Positions 1 to 5,340 of a DNA stretch of 5,340 nucleotides are shown here, piece after piece (position 1 is the first letter of the stretch; every line of letters starts with the position of its first letter). The notes under the pieces were generated by a model that had not been told where the DNA came from, ran no database searches, and worked only from the letters and a program-made list of their open reading frames with translations. This stretch comes from an uncultured Christensenella sp. (GTDB lineage Bacteria > Bacillota > Clostridia > Christensenellales > UBA3700). The DNA is taken from the NCBI GenBank assembly GCA_910576875.1, contig CAJTKI010000081.1:1-5340 (forward strand), read 5' to 3'. The position numbers and the translations under genes are program-made.

Positions 1-1
1 T

Positions 2-301
2 ACGCAGAATATCGTGTCTTTCGTGCGCTATGCCAAGGACGGGGATTATACGGTCGCGGTCGTCAATTTCTCGCCGGTCGCGCGCAATCTGTATTGCATG
101 GGCGTGCCCGAAAAGACGACGTATCGGATCGCATTGGACAGCAATTCGACCGAATTCGGCGGTACGGACGTTGTCAAAAACATCAAGTACACCGCCAAAG
201 CGGGCGAGATGCACGGGCAGAAATATCACATCGAGATGAACATTCCCGCCAACAGCGTGTTGTATTTGAAACCCGCCAAGGCGCGCAAACAAGTCAAATA
301 A
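2..301 (+). CDS. glgB: 1,4-alpha-glucan branching enzyme, C-terminal fragment (5' end outside window)
   Basis: This is the last 99 codons of a gene that starts upstream; the frame is open from base 2 and ends at TAA 299-301. GlgB cuts an alpha-1,4 glucan chain and re-attaches the piece through an alpha-1,6 bond, creating glycogen branches in the cytoplasm. The catalytic GH13 barrel lies outside the window. What remains matches the all-beta C-terminal domain of GlgB: NIVSFVR, then VAVVNFSPV followed by YCMGVP, then a LDSNSTEFGG segment (the family's 'L-N-S-D-x-x-x-Y-G-G' region), a MHGQKYHIEMNIPANS segment, and a closing VLYLKP strand. A short basic tail, AKARKQVK, follows. Position directly upstream of glgC-glgD-glgA supports GlgB over other GH13 enzymes with similar C-terminal domains. 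The internal GTG at 14 is not a real start. Identification is by motif resemblance and context. Confidence 0.88.
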   Translation, partial: TQNIVSFVRYAKDGDYTVAVVNFSPVARNLYCMGVPEKTTYRIALDSNSTEFGGTDVVKNIKYTAKAGEMHGQKYHIEMNIPANSVLYLKPAKARKQVK

Positions 302-303
302 TG

Positions 304-333
304 CCGCAAATGTCGCGTTTTCGACATGTGCGG
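304..333 (+). promoter_or_regulatory. Imperfect stem-loop in the glgB-glgC gap
   Basis: Arms CCGCA (304-308) and TGCGG (329-333) pair perfectly. After one A/G mismatch (309/328), ATGTCG (310-315) pairs with CGACAT (322-327) around a six-base loop, CGTTTT. That gives 11 base pairs starting two bases after the glgB stop codon. No T-run follows, so it is not a standard intrinsic terminator. A role as an mRNA processing or stability element between glgB and glgC is inference, as is an operator role. The pairing itself is read directly from the sequence. Confidence 0.5.
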
Positions 334-380
334 GCAGATATGATAAGACAGAAGCTATTATATATTCGGGAGGAAGCGTA

Positions 381-1574
381 ATGTATTCGAACAACAAAGA
401 GTGCGTCGCAATGTTATTGGCAGGCGGTCAAGGCACTCGACTGTATTCGTTGACCCGCGATTTGGCGAAGCCCGCCGTGTCGTTCGGGGGCAAATATCGG
501 ATTATCGATTTTCCGTTGTCCAATTGCATCAATTCGGGCATCGATACGATCGGGGTGCTGACGCAATACAAGCCGTTTGATCTGAATCAGTATATCGGCA
601 ACGGTCAGCCGTGGGATTTGGACAGACTGAGCGGCGGCGTGTTCGTGTTGCCGCCGTACATGCGCAGCGAAGGATCGGAATGGTACAAGGGCACCGCCAA
701 CGCGATCTACCAAAACATCGAGTTTGTCGACAAATTTTCGCCGCAATACGTGCTCGTGCTTTCGGGCGACCATATTTACAAGATGGATTATGCGCAAATG
801 CTCGATTATCACAAGCAAAAAGGCGCGGATTGCACGATCGCGGTCATCGACGTGACGAAGGAAGAAGCGTCGCGTTTCGGCATCATGAATACCAATCCGG
901 ACGATTCGGTATACGAGTTCGAAGAAAAGCCCAAACATCCCAAGAGCACGAACGCCTCGATGGGGATCTACATTTTCACTTGGGAAAAATTGCGCAAATA
1001 TTTGATTGCCGACGAAGCGGACAAGTCGTCCAGCAACGATTTCGGCAAGAACATTATTCCGAACATGCTCAAAGACGGGCAGAAACTGTTTGCTTATCGC
1101 TTTGCGGGGTATTGGAAAGACGTCGGCACGATCGCGAGTTTGTGGGAAGCCAATATGGATTTGCTTAACGAACGCAGCGGGCTGAATTTGTCGGATTCCG
1201 GATGGAAAATCTATTGCCGCAGCATGGCGGAGCCGCCGCATTACGTCGGCTATGACGCGACGATCGAGAACAGCATCGTGACCGAAGGTTGCGAGATCAA
1301 CGGTACGGTGCGCAACAGCGTCGTTTCGTCCGGCGTCAAGATCGGCAAGGGCGCGGTCGTGGAAGACTGTACTTTACTGCCCAACGCTCGCATCGAAGCG
1401 GGCGCGCAAGTGCGTTATGCGATCGTCGGCAACAACGCCGTCATCGGCAAGAACGCGACGGTCGGCGGCGCGCAGGACGCTCCCGTGCAGGGCGAGTGGC
1501 AGATCGCGGTAGTCGGTCCGGGCGCGAGCGTGGCGGACGGGCAGGTCGTTCCGATCAAAGCGATGGTAGACTAA
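381..1574 (+). CDS. glgC: Glucose-1-phosphate adenylyltransferase (ADP-glucose pyrophosphorylase), catalytic subunit
   Basis: GlgC makes ADP-glucose and pyrophosphate from ATP and glucose-1-phosphate, the committed step of bacterial glycogen synthesis, in the cytoplasm. The 397-residue product has the usual family length. The N-terminal nucleotidyltransferase domain (about 1-262) has the ATP loop LAGGQGTRL (13-21), KPAVSFGGKYRIIDFPLSN (30-48), WYKGTANA (101-108), GDHIYKMDY (129-137) with the catalytic Asp130, FEEKP (180-184) with the glucose-1-phosphate-binding Lys183, ASMGIYIF (192-199) and GYWKDVGT (242-249). A left-handed beta-helix made of hexapeptide repeats follows from about residue 294. 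The ATG at 381 is preceded by GGGAGGA (368-374) at good spacing, and the protein then begins just ahead of the conserved glycine loop. The start overlaps a TAA (379-381) in another frame. It sits 79 nt after glgB and 13 nt before glgD, so it is probably co-transcribed. Bacillota GlgC enzymes generally work together with GlgD. No key catalytic residue is missing. Confidence 0.97.
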   Translation: MYSNNKECVAMLLAGGQGTRLYSLTRDLAKPAVSFGGKYRIIDFPLSNCINSGIDTIGVLTQYKPFDLNQYIGNGQPWDLDRLSGGVFVLPPYMRSEGSEWYKGTANAIYQNIEFVDKFSPQYVLVLSGDHIYKMDYAQMLDYHKQKGADCTIAVIDVTKEEASRFGIMNTNPDDSVYEFEEKPKHPKSTNASMGIYIFTWEKLRKYLIADEADKSSSNDFGKNIIPNMLKDGQKLFAYRFAGYWKDVGTIASLWEANMDLLNERSGLNLSDSGWKIYCRSMAEPPHYVGYDATIENSIVTEGCEINGTVRNSVVSSGVKIGKGAVVEDCTLLPNARIEAGAQVRYAIVGNNAVIGKNATVGGAQDAPVQGEWQIAVVGPGASVADGQVVPIKAMVD

Positions 1575-1587
1575 GGGGGACAGACAG

Positions 1588-2697
1588 ATGAACAATATCA
1601 TGAGCGTGATATTCGCAAGCGATAACGAGACCAAACTCAATGATTTGACTTTGCACCGTACGACGGCGTCGTTGCCGTTCTGCGGCAGATACCGGTTTAT
1701 CGACTTTACGCTGTCCAACTTGGTCAACAGCGGCATTACGCGGATCGGCATTATGACGCGCAGCAACTATTCGTCGTTGATGGACCATATCCGTATGGGA
1801 CGCGATTGGGATCTTAATCGCAAGAACAGCGGTATCGCGGTGTTCCCGCCGTACGCGTCCAATACGTCGCGCAATTTCAAGGGTAAGATCGAAGCGCTGT
1901 ACGGCATTTTGGATTATATGGAATGGGCGCAGGAAGATTATATCGTCTTGACCAACAGCAACGTTGCGGTCAATTTGGATTTCGACGACGTGTATGCGCG
2001 GCATATGGAAACGGGCGCGGACATCACGATGCTGACTTACCGCGCAAAACCAAAAGATTCTCGTCGTCTGCTCGTCGAGACGGACAAAAACGGCAAGGTC
2101 ATCGACAGTCGGATCACGCAGATGTCCGACGATCGGGTATGCCAGATCGGTCTTAATATTTATCTGTTGCGCAAGGATTTGTGCATGCGTTTGGTGGCGG
2201 ATTGTTACGAGCACGGCGGCGTGGATTGGGAAAAGAACGTCATTCAGCAAAAGGGCGATCAATTGCATATTTGCGCGTACGAAGTGCCCGGGCACGCGGC
2301 GATTATCGACGACATTCAGTCCTATTTTACCGAGAGCATGCGGATACTCGATCCGCAAGTGCGCAACGATTTGTTCTATCGCTTCGGCAAAGTTTATACC
2401 AAGGTCAAGGACAGCATGCCGACGATCTACCGCGCGGGCGCGCAGGTGCGCAACTCGTTGATTGCGGACGGATGCACCATCAACGGTTGCGTCGAGAACA
2501 GTATTCTGTTCCGCGGCGTGACGGTCGAAGAAGGCGCGGTGATCCGCGACTCGATCGTGATGGAGAACGGCACGATCTGCAAAAACTGTCAACTCAGCTA
2601 TGTCATTACCGACAAAGACGTGACGATCACGGACAACAAGACGATCAGCGGATTCGGAACGTATCCGTTGGTCATCGCCAAGAATAAGACAATCTGA
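1588..2697 (+). CDS. glgD: GlgD, non-catalytic regulatory partner of ADP-glucose pyrophosphorylase
   Basis: This 369-residue protein is a clear paralogue of GlgC with a degenerate active site. It keeps the fold landmarks PFCGRYRFIDFTLSNLVNSGI (30-50), WDLNR (74-78), VFPPY (85-89) and a hexapeptide-repeat beta-helix from about residue 284 to 350. The N-terminal glycine loop of GlgC is replaced by FASDNETKLNDL (9-20). The catalytic GDHIY region is TNSNVAVNLDF (122-132), with Ser or Asn where the Asp should be, and there is no FEEKP lysine motif. In studied Bacillota, GlgD has little or no activity alone and raises the activity of GlgC in a mixed complex; that role is inferred here from family and neighbourhood. 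The ATG at 1588 follows AAGGGGGA (1573-1580), an SD that overlaps the glgC stop codon, giving tight translational linkage. The product is not a broken glgC: the frame is intact and the replacements are those expected for the GlgD family. Confidence 0.95.
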   Translation: MNNIMSVIFASDNETKLNDLTLHRTTASLPFCGRYRFIDFTLSNLVNSGITRIGIMTRSNYSSLMDHIRMGRDWDLNRKNSGIAVFPPYASNTSRNFKGKIEALYGILDYMEWAQEDYIVLTNSNVAVNLDFDDVYARHMETGADITMLTYRAKPKDSRRLLVETDKNGKVIDSRITQMSDDRVCQIGLNIYLLRKDLCMRLVADCYEHGGVDWEKNVIQQKGDQLHICAYEVPGHAAIIDDIQSYFTESMRILDPQVRNDLFYRFGKVYTKVKDSMPTIYRAGAQVRNSLIADGCTINGCVENSILFRGVTVEEGAVIRDSIVMENGTICKNCQLSYVITDKDVTITDNKTISGFGTYPLVIAKNKTI

Positions 2698-2700
2698 TCC

Positions 2701-2716
2701 GTTCTGCGACCAGAAC
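2701..2716 (+). promoter_or_regulatory. Small perfect hairpin just upstream of the glgA ribosome binding site
   Basis: GTTCTG (2701-2706) is the exact reverse complement of CAGAAC (2711-2716), with a four-base loop, CGAC. It begins three bases after the glgD stop and ends two bases before the glgA SD. It has no T-run and is not a terminator. It could influence ribosome access or mark an RNA-processing point, but a six-pair stem can also arise by chance. Confidence 0.35.
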
Positions 2717-2718
2717 CT

Positions 2719-2725
2719 AGGAGGG
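2719..2725 (+). promoter_or_regulatory. Strong Shine-Dalgarno site that fixes the glgA start
   Basis: AGGAGGG lies five bases before ATG 2731. It matters because the start decides whether the unusual N-terminal extension of GlgA is made. Between 2731 and the conserved core (from about 2959) I see no other in-frame ATG, GTG or TTG. The first TTG is codon 80, already inside the conserved first beta strand. Translation therefore should begin at 2731. Confidence 0.85.
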
Positions 2726-2730
2726 TATCC

Positions 2731-4380
2731 ATGGCAACTACGACCAAAAAGAGCGCGAGCAAACCCGCGACCAAATCCGCCGCGAAATCGACGGCGAAAA
2801 ACGCGTCTCAAGCCGCTGCGCAGGCGGCCGCGCACGCAGTCGAACCGATCGCGGAATCCGTTGCGGTCGCAGTCGACGCCGGCAATAAGACGGCAAAGAC
2901 CAAATCCGTCTCCAAGGCGGCGCAACCTGTTTGCGAACAAGCCGTATCGGGCAAGGGAAAGAAGATTTTGTTCGTCGCGTCGGAGGTTTTGCCGTACGTC
3001 AAGACGGGCGGGCTTGCCGACGTCGCAGGCGCGCTTCCGGGCGCATTGTGTCGGGCGGGATATGAGACGCGCGTGATTTTGCCGCTGTATCAGGATATTC
3101 CCAACGAGTTGCGTCAGACGATGCAGTTTATCGGCAATTGTTATGTCGCGTTGGCATGGAGGTATCAGTACTGCGGGATCTTCCGACAGGAATATCAAGG
3201 CGTCGTTTACTATTTTGTCGACAACGAATATTATTTCAAGCGTCAGGGGTTGTACGGGCATTACGACGACGGAGAGCGGTTTGCATTCTTTTCCAAAGCG
3301 GTTTTGGAGAGCTTGAAACTGTTGGATTTCCGTCCCGATATTTTGCATTGCAACGATTGGCATACGGCAATGGTTCCGACGTTTTTGGATACGTTCTACC
3401 GCGGCGCGGAAGAGTGTCGCAATCTCAAAACGGTCTTTACGATTCACAATATCGAATTCCAAGGCAAATACGGCGACGGCATGATCGGCGACGTGCTCGG
3501 TTTGCCTGCGGATAAGCGCAGTCTCGTATACATGGACGGTTGCGTCAATTATATGAAGGGCGGTATCGAGTCGAGCAACTGCGTGACGACGGTTTCGCCG
3601 ACGTATGCGCGGGAGATTTTGACGCCGTTCTTCGGATACGGCATGCAGAACATTTTGTTGCGTCGGCAATACAAGCTGCGCGGCATCGTCAACGGCATCG
3701 ACACGGTCGCCAACAATCCGGAGACGGACGGCGCGCTGTTCCAAAATTACACGTTGCAGACGTTTGAGAAAAAAGCAGAGAACAAAGTCGGCTTGCAGCG
3801 TCTGCTCGATTTGCCCGTCAACGCCAACGTGCCGATGATCGGCATGGTCGGACGTCTGACGCATCAAAAAGGGTTGGATTTGCTCGAAGCGGTGATCGAA
3901 CGCGTACTGTCGATGAACATTCAGCTCGTCGTGCTGGGCACGGGCGATTGGAAGTACGAAAATATGTTGCGCGACATGCAAGCGCGTTATCCGGGCAAAC
4001 TGCGCGCGGTGATCGGATTTTCGGGCGATATGGCGAGCAAGATTTACGGAGCGAGCGACATGTTCCTGATGCCGTCTAAGTTTGAGCCGTGCGGACTGAG
4101 CCAGTTGCTGGCGATGCGTTACGGATCGGTGCCGATCGTACGCGAGACGGGCGGTCTCAAAGACACGGTGATCCCGTACGACCACACGACGGGCAAGGGA
4201 TGCGGCTTTACGTTCTATTCCTACAATGCCGACGATATGATCTATGCGATCGAGCGTGCGGTAGGGTTGTATTACGATTATCGATCGGACTGGATGCGCG
4301 TCGTCGCCAATGCGATGCAGAACGACTTCGGATGGGATCGGATTGCGCAACAATATATCGAATTGTACGACAATCTTTAA
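2731..4380 (+). CDS. glgA: Glycogen synthase (ADP-glucose type, GT5) with an Ala/Lys-rich N-terminal extension
   Basis: GlgA transfers glucose from ADP-glucose to the non-reducing end of alpha-1,4 glucan chains in the cytoplasm. From about residue 77 the protein is a normal GT-B-fold GT5 enzyme: KKILFVASEVLPYVKTGGLADV (77-98) with the ADP-glucose-binding K-x-G-G-L (91-95), HCNDWH (206-211), FTIHNIEFQGKY in the N-terminal domain, VNGIDT at the domain junction, GRLTHQKG (374-381) with Arg375 and Lys380, and the conserved EPCGLSQ motif at Glu452. The spacing Lys91-Arg375-Glu452 closely matches the known catalytic set of Escherichia coli GlgA (Lys15, Arg300, Glu377). The core is about 473 residues, the usual size, but the full product is 549. 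Residues 1-76 are low-complexity (22 Ala, 11 Lys), with a four-residue repeat at 7-34, an uncharged-to-acidic centre (about 38-50) and a second Lys-containing stretch (53-62). It does not look like a signal peptide, since it lacks an uninterrupted hydrophobic core. No frameshift is seen. Function of the extension is unknown. Confidence 0.96.
   Translation: MATTTKKSASKPATKSAAKSTAKNASQAAAQAAAHAVEPIAESVAVAVDAGNKTAKTKSVSKAAQPVCEQAVSGKGKKILFVASEVLPYVKTGGLADVAGALPGALCRAGYETRVILPLYQDIPNELRQTMQFIGNCYVALAWRYQYCGIFRQEYQGVVYYFVDNEYYFKRQGLYGHYDDGERFAFFSKAVLESLKLLDFRPDILHCNDWHTAMVPTFLDTFYRGAEECRNLKTVFTIHNIEFQGKYGDGMIGDVLGLPADKRSLVYMDGCVNYMKGGIESSNCVTTVSPTYAREILTPFFGYGMQNILLRRQYKLRGIVNGIDTVANNPETDGALFQNYTLQTFEKKAENKVGLQRLLDLPVNANVPMIGMVGRLTHQKGLDLLEAVIERVLSMNIQLVVLGTGDWKYENMLRDMQARYPGKLRAVIGFSGDMASKIYGASDMFLMPSKFEPCGLSQLLAMRYGSVPIVRETGGLKDTVIPYDHTTGKGCGFTFYSYNADDMIYAIERAVGLYYDYRSDWMRVVANAMQNDFGWDRIAQQYIELYDNL
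2749..2832 (+). repeat. Seven tandem four-residue repeats in the GlgA N-terminal extension
   Basis: Codons 7-34 read as consecutive tetrads: KSAS, KPAT, KSAA, KSTA, KNAS, QAAA, QAAA. The first position is always Lys or Gln and the third is Ala in six of seven. His35 continues the polar register. The DNA unit is 12 bp, but synonymous codons differ between units (for example AAG/AAA for Lys and GCG/GCC/GCT for Ala). It is therefore a repeat at protein level rather than a fresh DNA duplication. The pattern resembles the Lys/Ala/Pro-rich tails of bacterial histone-H1-like and extended HU proteins; that is a resemblance in composition only. Confidence 0.8.
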
Positions 4381-4395
4381 TCATTAGTTATCCGA

Positions 4396-4414
4396 TTCGG
4401 CGCAATGCGTCGAA
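4396..4414 (+). promoter_or_regulatory. Stem-loop after the glgA stop codon
   Basis: TTCGGCGC (4396-4403) pairs with GCGTCGAA (4407-4414): eight pairs including one G-U, around a three-base AAT loop, starting 16 bases after the glgA stop. The bases after it (AATGAGATGACAAAC) are not T-rich, so it is not a typical intrinsic terminator. It may protect the 3' end of the glgA mRNA or be a weak attenuator; both are inference. Confidence 0.4.
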
Positions 4415-4462
4415 ATGAGATGACAAACATAACAAAAAGAAATTATTTGTATTTCTAAAATG

Positions 4463-4500
4463 AAAATACGCGTAGATTGTAGACATTGTACGCGTATTTT
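4463..4500. promoter_or_regulatory. Perfect 12-bp inverted repeat over the glgP promoter, likely operator (or bidirectional terminator)
   Basis: AAAATACGCGTA (4463-4474) and TACGCGTATTTT (4489-4500) are exact reverse complements separated by 14 bases. Each arm also contains the self-complementary octamer TACGCGTA (4467-4474 and 4489-4496). The two octamers are 22 bp apart centre to centre, about two turns of the helix, so two protein dimers could sit on one face of the DNA. The right arm fills most of the spacer of the predicted glgP promoter, and the -35 hexamer lies in the loop. This favours a repressor site. The A-rich left end and TTTT right end also allow a terminator for the glgA transcript, although the stem is AT-rich, the loop is long and the T-run is only four bases. 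Confidence 0.6.
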
Positions 4501-4508
4501 GATATACT
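4480..4508 (+). promoter_or_regulatory. Predicted sigma-A type promoter for glgP with extended -10
   Basis: The -35 element is TAGACA (4480-4485; five of six to TTGACA). The spacer is exactly 17 bp, and the -10 element is TATACT (4503-4508; five of six to TATAAT), preceded by TG at 4500-4501 as an extended -10. Transcription would start near 4514-4516, leaving a leader of about 55 nt before glgP. Matches at both hexamers, ideal spacing and the TG make this the best promoter candidate in the window. It implies glgP need not depend on read-through from glgA. Confidence 0.7.
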
Positions 4509-4516
4509 GATAACGA

Positions 4517-4534
4517 TCCGAAAATGTATTCGGA
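4517..4534 (+). promoter_or_regulatory. Perfect hairpin at the predicted 5' end of the glgP mRNA
   Basis: TCCGAA (4517-4522) pairs exactly with TTCGGA (4529-4534) around the loop AATGTA. With the predicted start at about 4515, this stem would begin within a few bases of the transcript's 5' end. A 5'-terminal stem is known in other mRNAs to slow decay; that role here is inference. It does not cover the glgP ribosome binding site. It could instead be a DNA-level dyad for a regulator. Confidence 0.4.
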
Positions 4535-4554
4535 CAATACGACAACCAAGCAAC

Positions 4555-4561
4555 GGTGAGG
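4555..4561 (+). promoter_or_regulatory. Ribosome binding site of glgP
   Basis: GGTGAGG lies nine bases before ATG 4571 and supports that start over the next in-frame ATG at 4580, which would be 18 bases away. Confidence 0.7.
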
Positions 4562-4570
4562 TAATCTGAC

Positions 4571-5340
4571 ATGGAAAAAATGGATTTGGCAACTTTGGAA
4601 AAACAGGTCGGCGCTCGGTGCGAAGCGATATTCGGTAAGACGATCGACGCGGTCAGCAATAATCAACTTTATCACGCGATCTGCGCGACTGTACGCGACA
4701 TCTTGACGGAGAAGCGTTTGCAGTTCAAGAAGCGCGGCAACGAACAACAGACCAAACAGGTCTATTATATGTCGATGGAGTTTTTGCTCGGTCGTTCGCT
4801 CAAAAACCATCTGTTCAATCTCGGATTGACCGACGTATACGAGCAGCTGTGCCGCAAACTCGGCACGTCGTTGGACGAAGTCTACGCCAATGAGCCGGAC
4901 GCTGGTCTGGGCAACGGCGGATTGGGGCGTTTGGCTGCCGCGTATATGGAGTCCTTGACCAATCTTAATTATATTGCAAGCGGATTTTCCATTCGCTACG
5001 ATTACGGTATTTTCAAGCAGAAGATCGCCGACGGCTGGCAGATCGAAATGCCGGACGAGTGGCTCGAGGACGGTTCCGTGTGGCTGTCTCCGCGGCAGGA
5101 AGATACGTTCGAAGTGCATTTCGGCGGACGGGTCGTCGAGCGTTGGGACAACGGTCGTTTGCATATCGACTATGCGGACGGCGATACCGTGTTGGCGATT
5201 CCGTACGATATGAATATCAGCGGTTACGACGTGCCCGCGGTCAACAAGTTGCGTCTGTGGACGGCAAAGGCTCCGGTCGATTTCGACATGAAATTGTTCT
5301 CGCAAGGCGAATACGTCAAGTCGTTGGAGCAGAAAGCGCT
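4571..5340 (+). CDS. glgP: Glycogen/maltodextrin phosphorylase (GT35), N-terminal part; 3' end beyond window
   Basis: The frame stays open from ATG 4571 to the window edge: 256 whole codons of a family whose members are usually about 750-850 residues. GlgP uses phosphate to release glucose-1-phosphate from the non-reducing ends of alpha-1,4 glucans, with pyridoxal phosphate as cofactor. The visible part has hallmark N-domain motifs: VYYMSMEFLLGRSLKNHL (64-81), EPDAGLGNGGLGRLAAAYMESL (108-129), and the block SGFSIRYDYGIFKQ (137-150) followed by DGWQIEMPDEWL (154-165). The pyridoxal-phosphate lysine and phosphate site lie in the C-terminal half, outside the window, so activity cannot be confirmed here. 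It lies 190 nt after glgA behind its own predicted promoter and inverted repeat, suggesting separate control of breakdown versus synthesis. The motifs suit GlgP or the closely related maltodextrin phosphorylase (MalP); the glycogen context favours GlgP. Confidence 0.94.
   Translation, partial: MEKMDLATLEKQVGARCEAIFGKTIDAVSNNQLYHAICATVRDILTEKRLQFKKRGNEQQTKQVYYMSMEFLLGRSLKNHLFNLGLTDVYEQLCRKLGTSLDEVYANEPDAGLGNGGLGRLAAAYMESLTNLNYIASGFSIRYDYGIFKQKIADGWQIEMPDEWLEDGSVWLSPRQEDTFEVHFGGRVVERWDNGRLHIDYADGDTVLAIPYDMNISGYDVPAVNKLRLWTAKAPVDFDMKLFSQGEYVKSLEQKA

Noticed and set aside
321..349. Possible internal promoter before glgC (TCGACA at 321-326 with an A/T-rich -10 downstream).
   Set aside because: No acceptable -10 lies at 16-18 bp: TATGAT at 339-344 leaves only a 12-bp spacer, and the later TATTAT/TATATT hexamers have no -35 partner.
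414..1241. A 275-codon minus-strand open frame inside glgC.
   Set aside because: It is again in complementary register to glgC and ends where glgC uses a TTA Leu codon (414-416). It is a shadow of codon bias with no promoter, SD or family motif seen.
2823..2830. A GCGGCCGC octamer in the glgA extension.
   Set aside because: It is explained by Ala codons (GCG GCC GCG) and has no sign of being a functional site.
1555..4353. A 932-codon open frame on the minus strand, antisense to glgD and glgA.
   Set aside because: It lies in exact codon register with glgD and glgA, which share the same frame. In that register an antisense stop requires a sense TTA, CTA or TCA codon, and these genes avoid them. 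Its translation shows no recognisable family and is rich in Arg, His, Val and Ile, as expected for a mirror of biased codons.
4463..4500. The inverted repeat as a catabolite-response (cre) site for CcpA.
   Set aside because: The bases do not fit the TGNAANCGNTNNCA pattern in register: the central CG falls two bases too far from the TG.
4388..5305. A 305-codon minus-strand open frame across glgP and the gap before it.
   Set aside because: It is in complementary register to glgP, whose phosphorylase motifs are unmistakable on the + strand. It runs on into the AT-rich gap without any coding signal.

Overview
The window holds a glycogen-metabolism gene cluster, all on the + strand: the 3' end of glgB (branching enzyme), then complete glgC, glgD and glgA, then the 5' part of glgP (glycogen phosphorylase), which runs off the right edge. 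A glgC next to a separate, catalytically degenerate glgD is the Bacillota (Firmicutes) arrangement, so the source is most likely a member of that phylum, perhaps an uncultured clostridial lineage. The genes favour TTG/CTG for Leu and TCG/AGC for Ser. No species can be named from the sequence alone.

Layout: 2-301 glgB C-terminus; 302-380 short gap with an imperfect 11-bp hairpin and the glgC Shine-Dalgarno (SD) site; 381-1574 glgC; a 13-nt gap; 1588-2697 glgD; a 33-nt gap with a 6-bp hairpin directly ahead of a strong SD; 2731-4380 glgA; 4381-4570 a 190-nt AT-richer regulatory gap; 4571-5340 glgP, 5' part only. The glgB-C-D-A spacing (79, 13 and 33 nt) suits one transcript. The gap before glgP carries a good extended -10 promoter, so glgP can probably be transcribed separately.

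Pathway: GlgC with its partner GlgD makes ADP-glucose from glucose-1-phosphate and ATP. GlgA adds the glucose to growing alpha-1,4 chains, GlgB adds alpha-1,6 branches, and GlgP releases glucose-1-phosphate from the polymer. Synthesis and breakdown are thus adjacent, with a likely regulatory break between them.

The enzymes are ordinary; I do not see a wholly new system. Two things stand out. GlgA carries an N-terminal extension of about 76 residues, rich in Ala and Lys, with a strict four-residue repeat resembling histone-H1-like tails. The glgP promoter is embedded in a perfect 12-bp inverted repeat whose two arms each contain the palindrome TACGCGTA, 22 bp apart, which looks like a paired operator.
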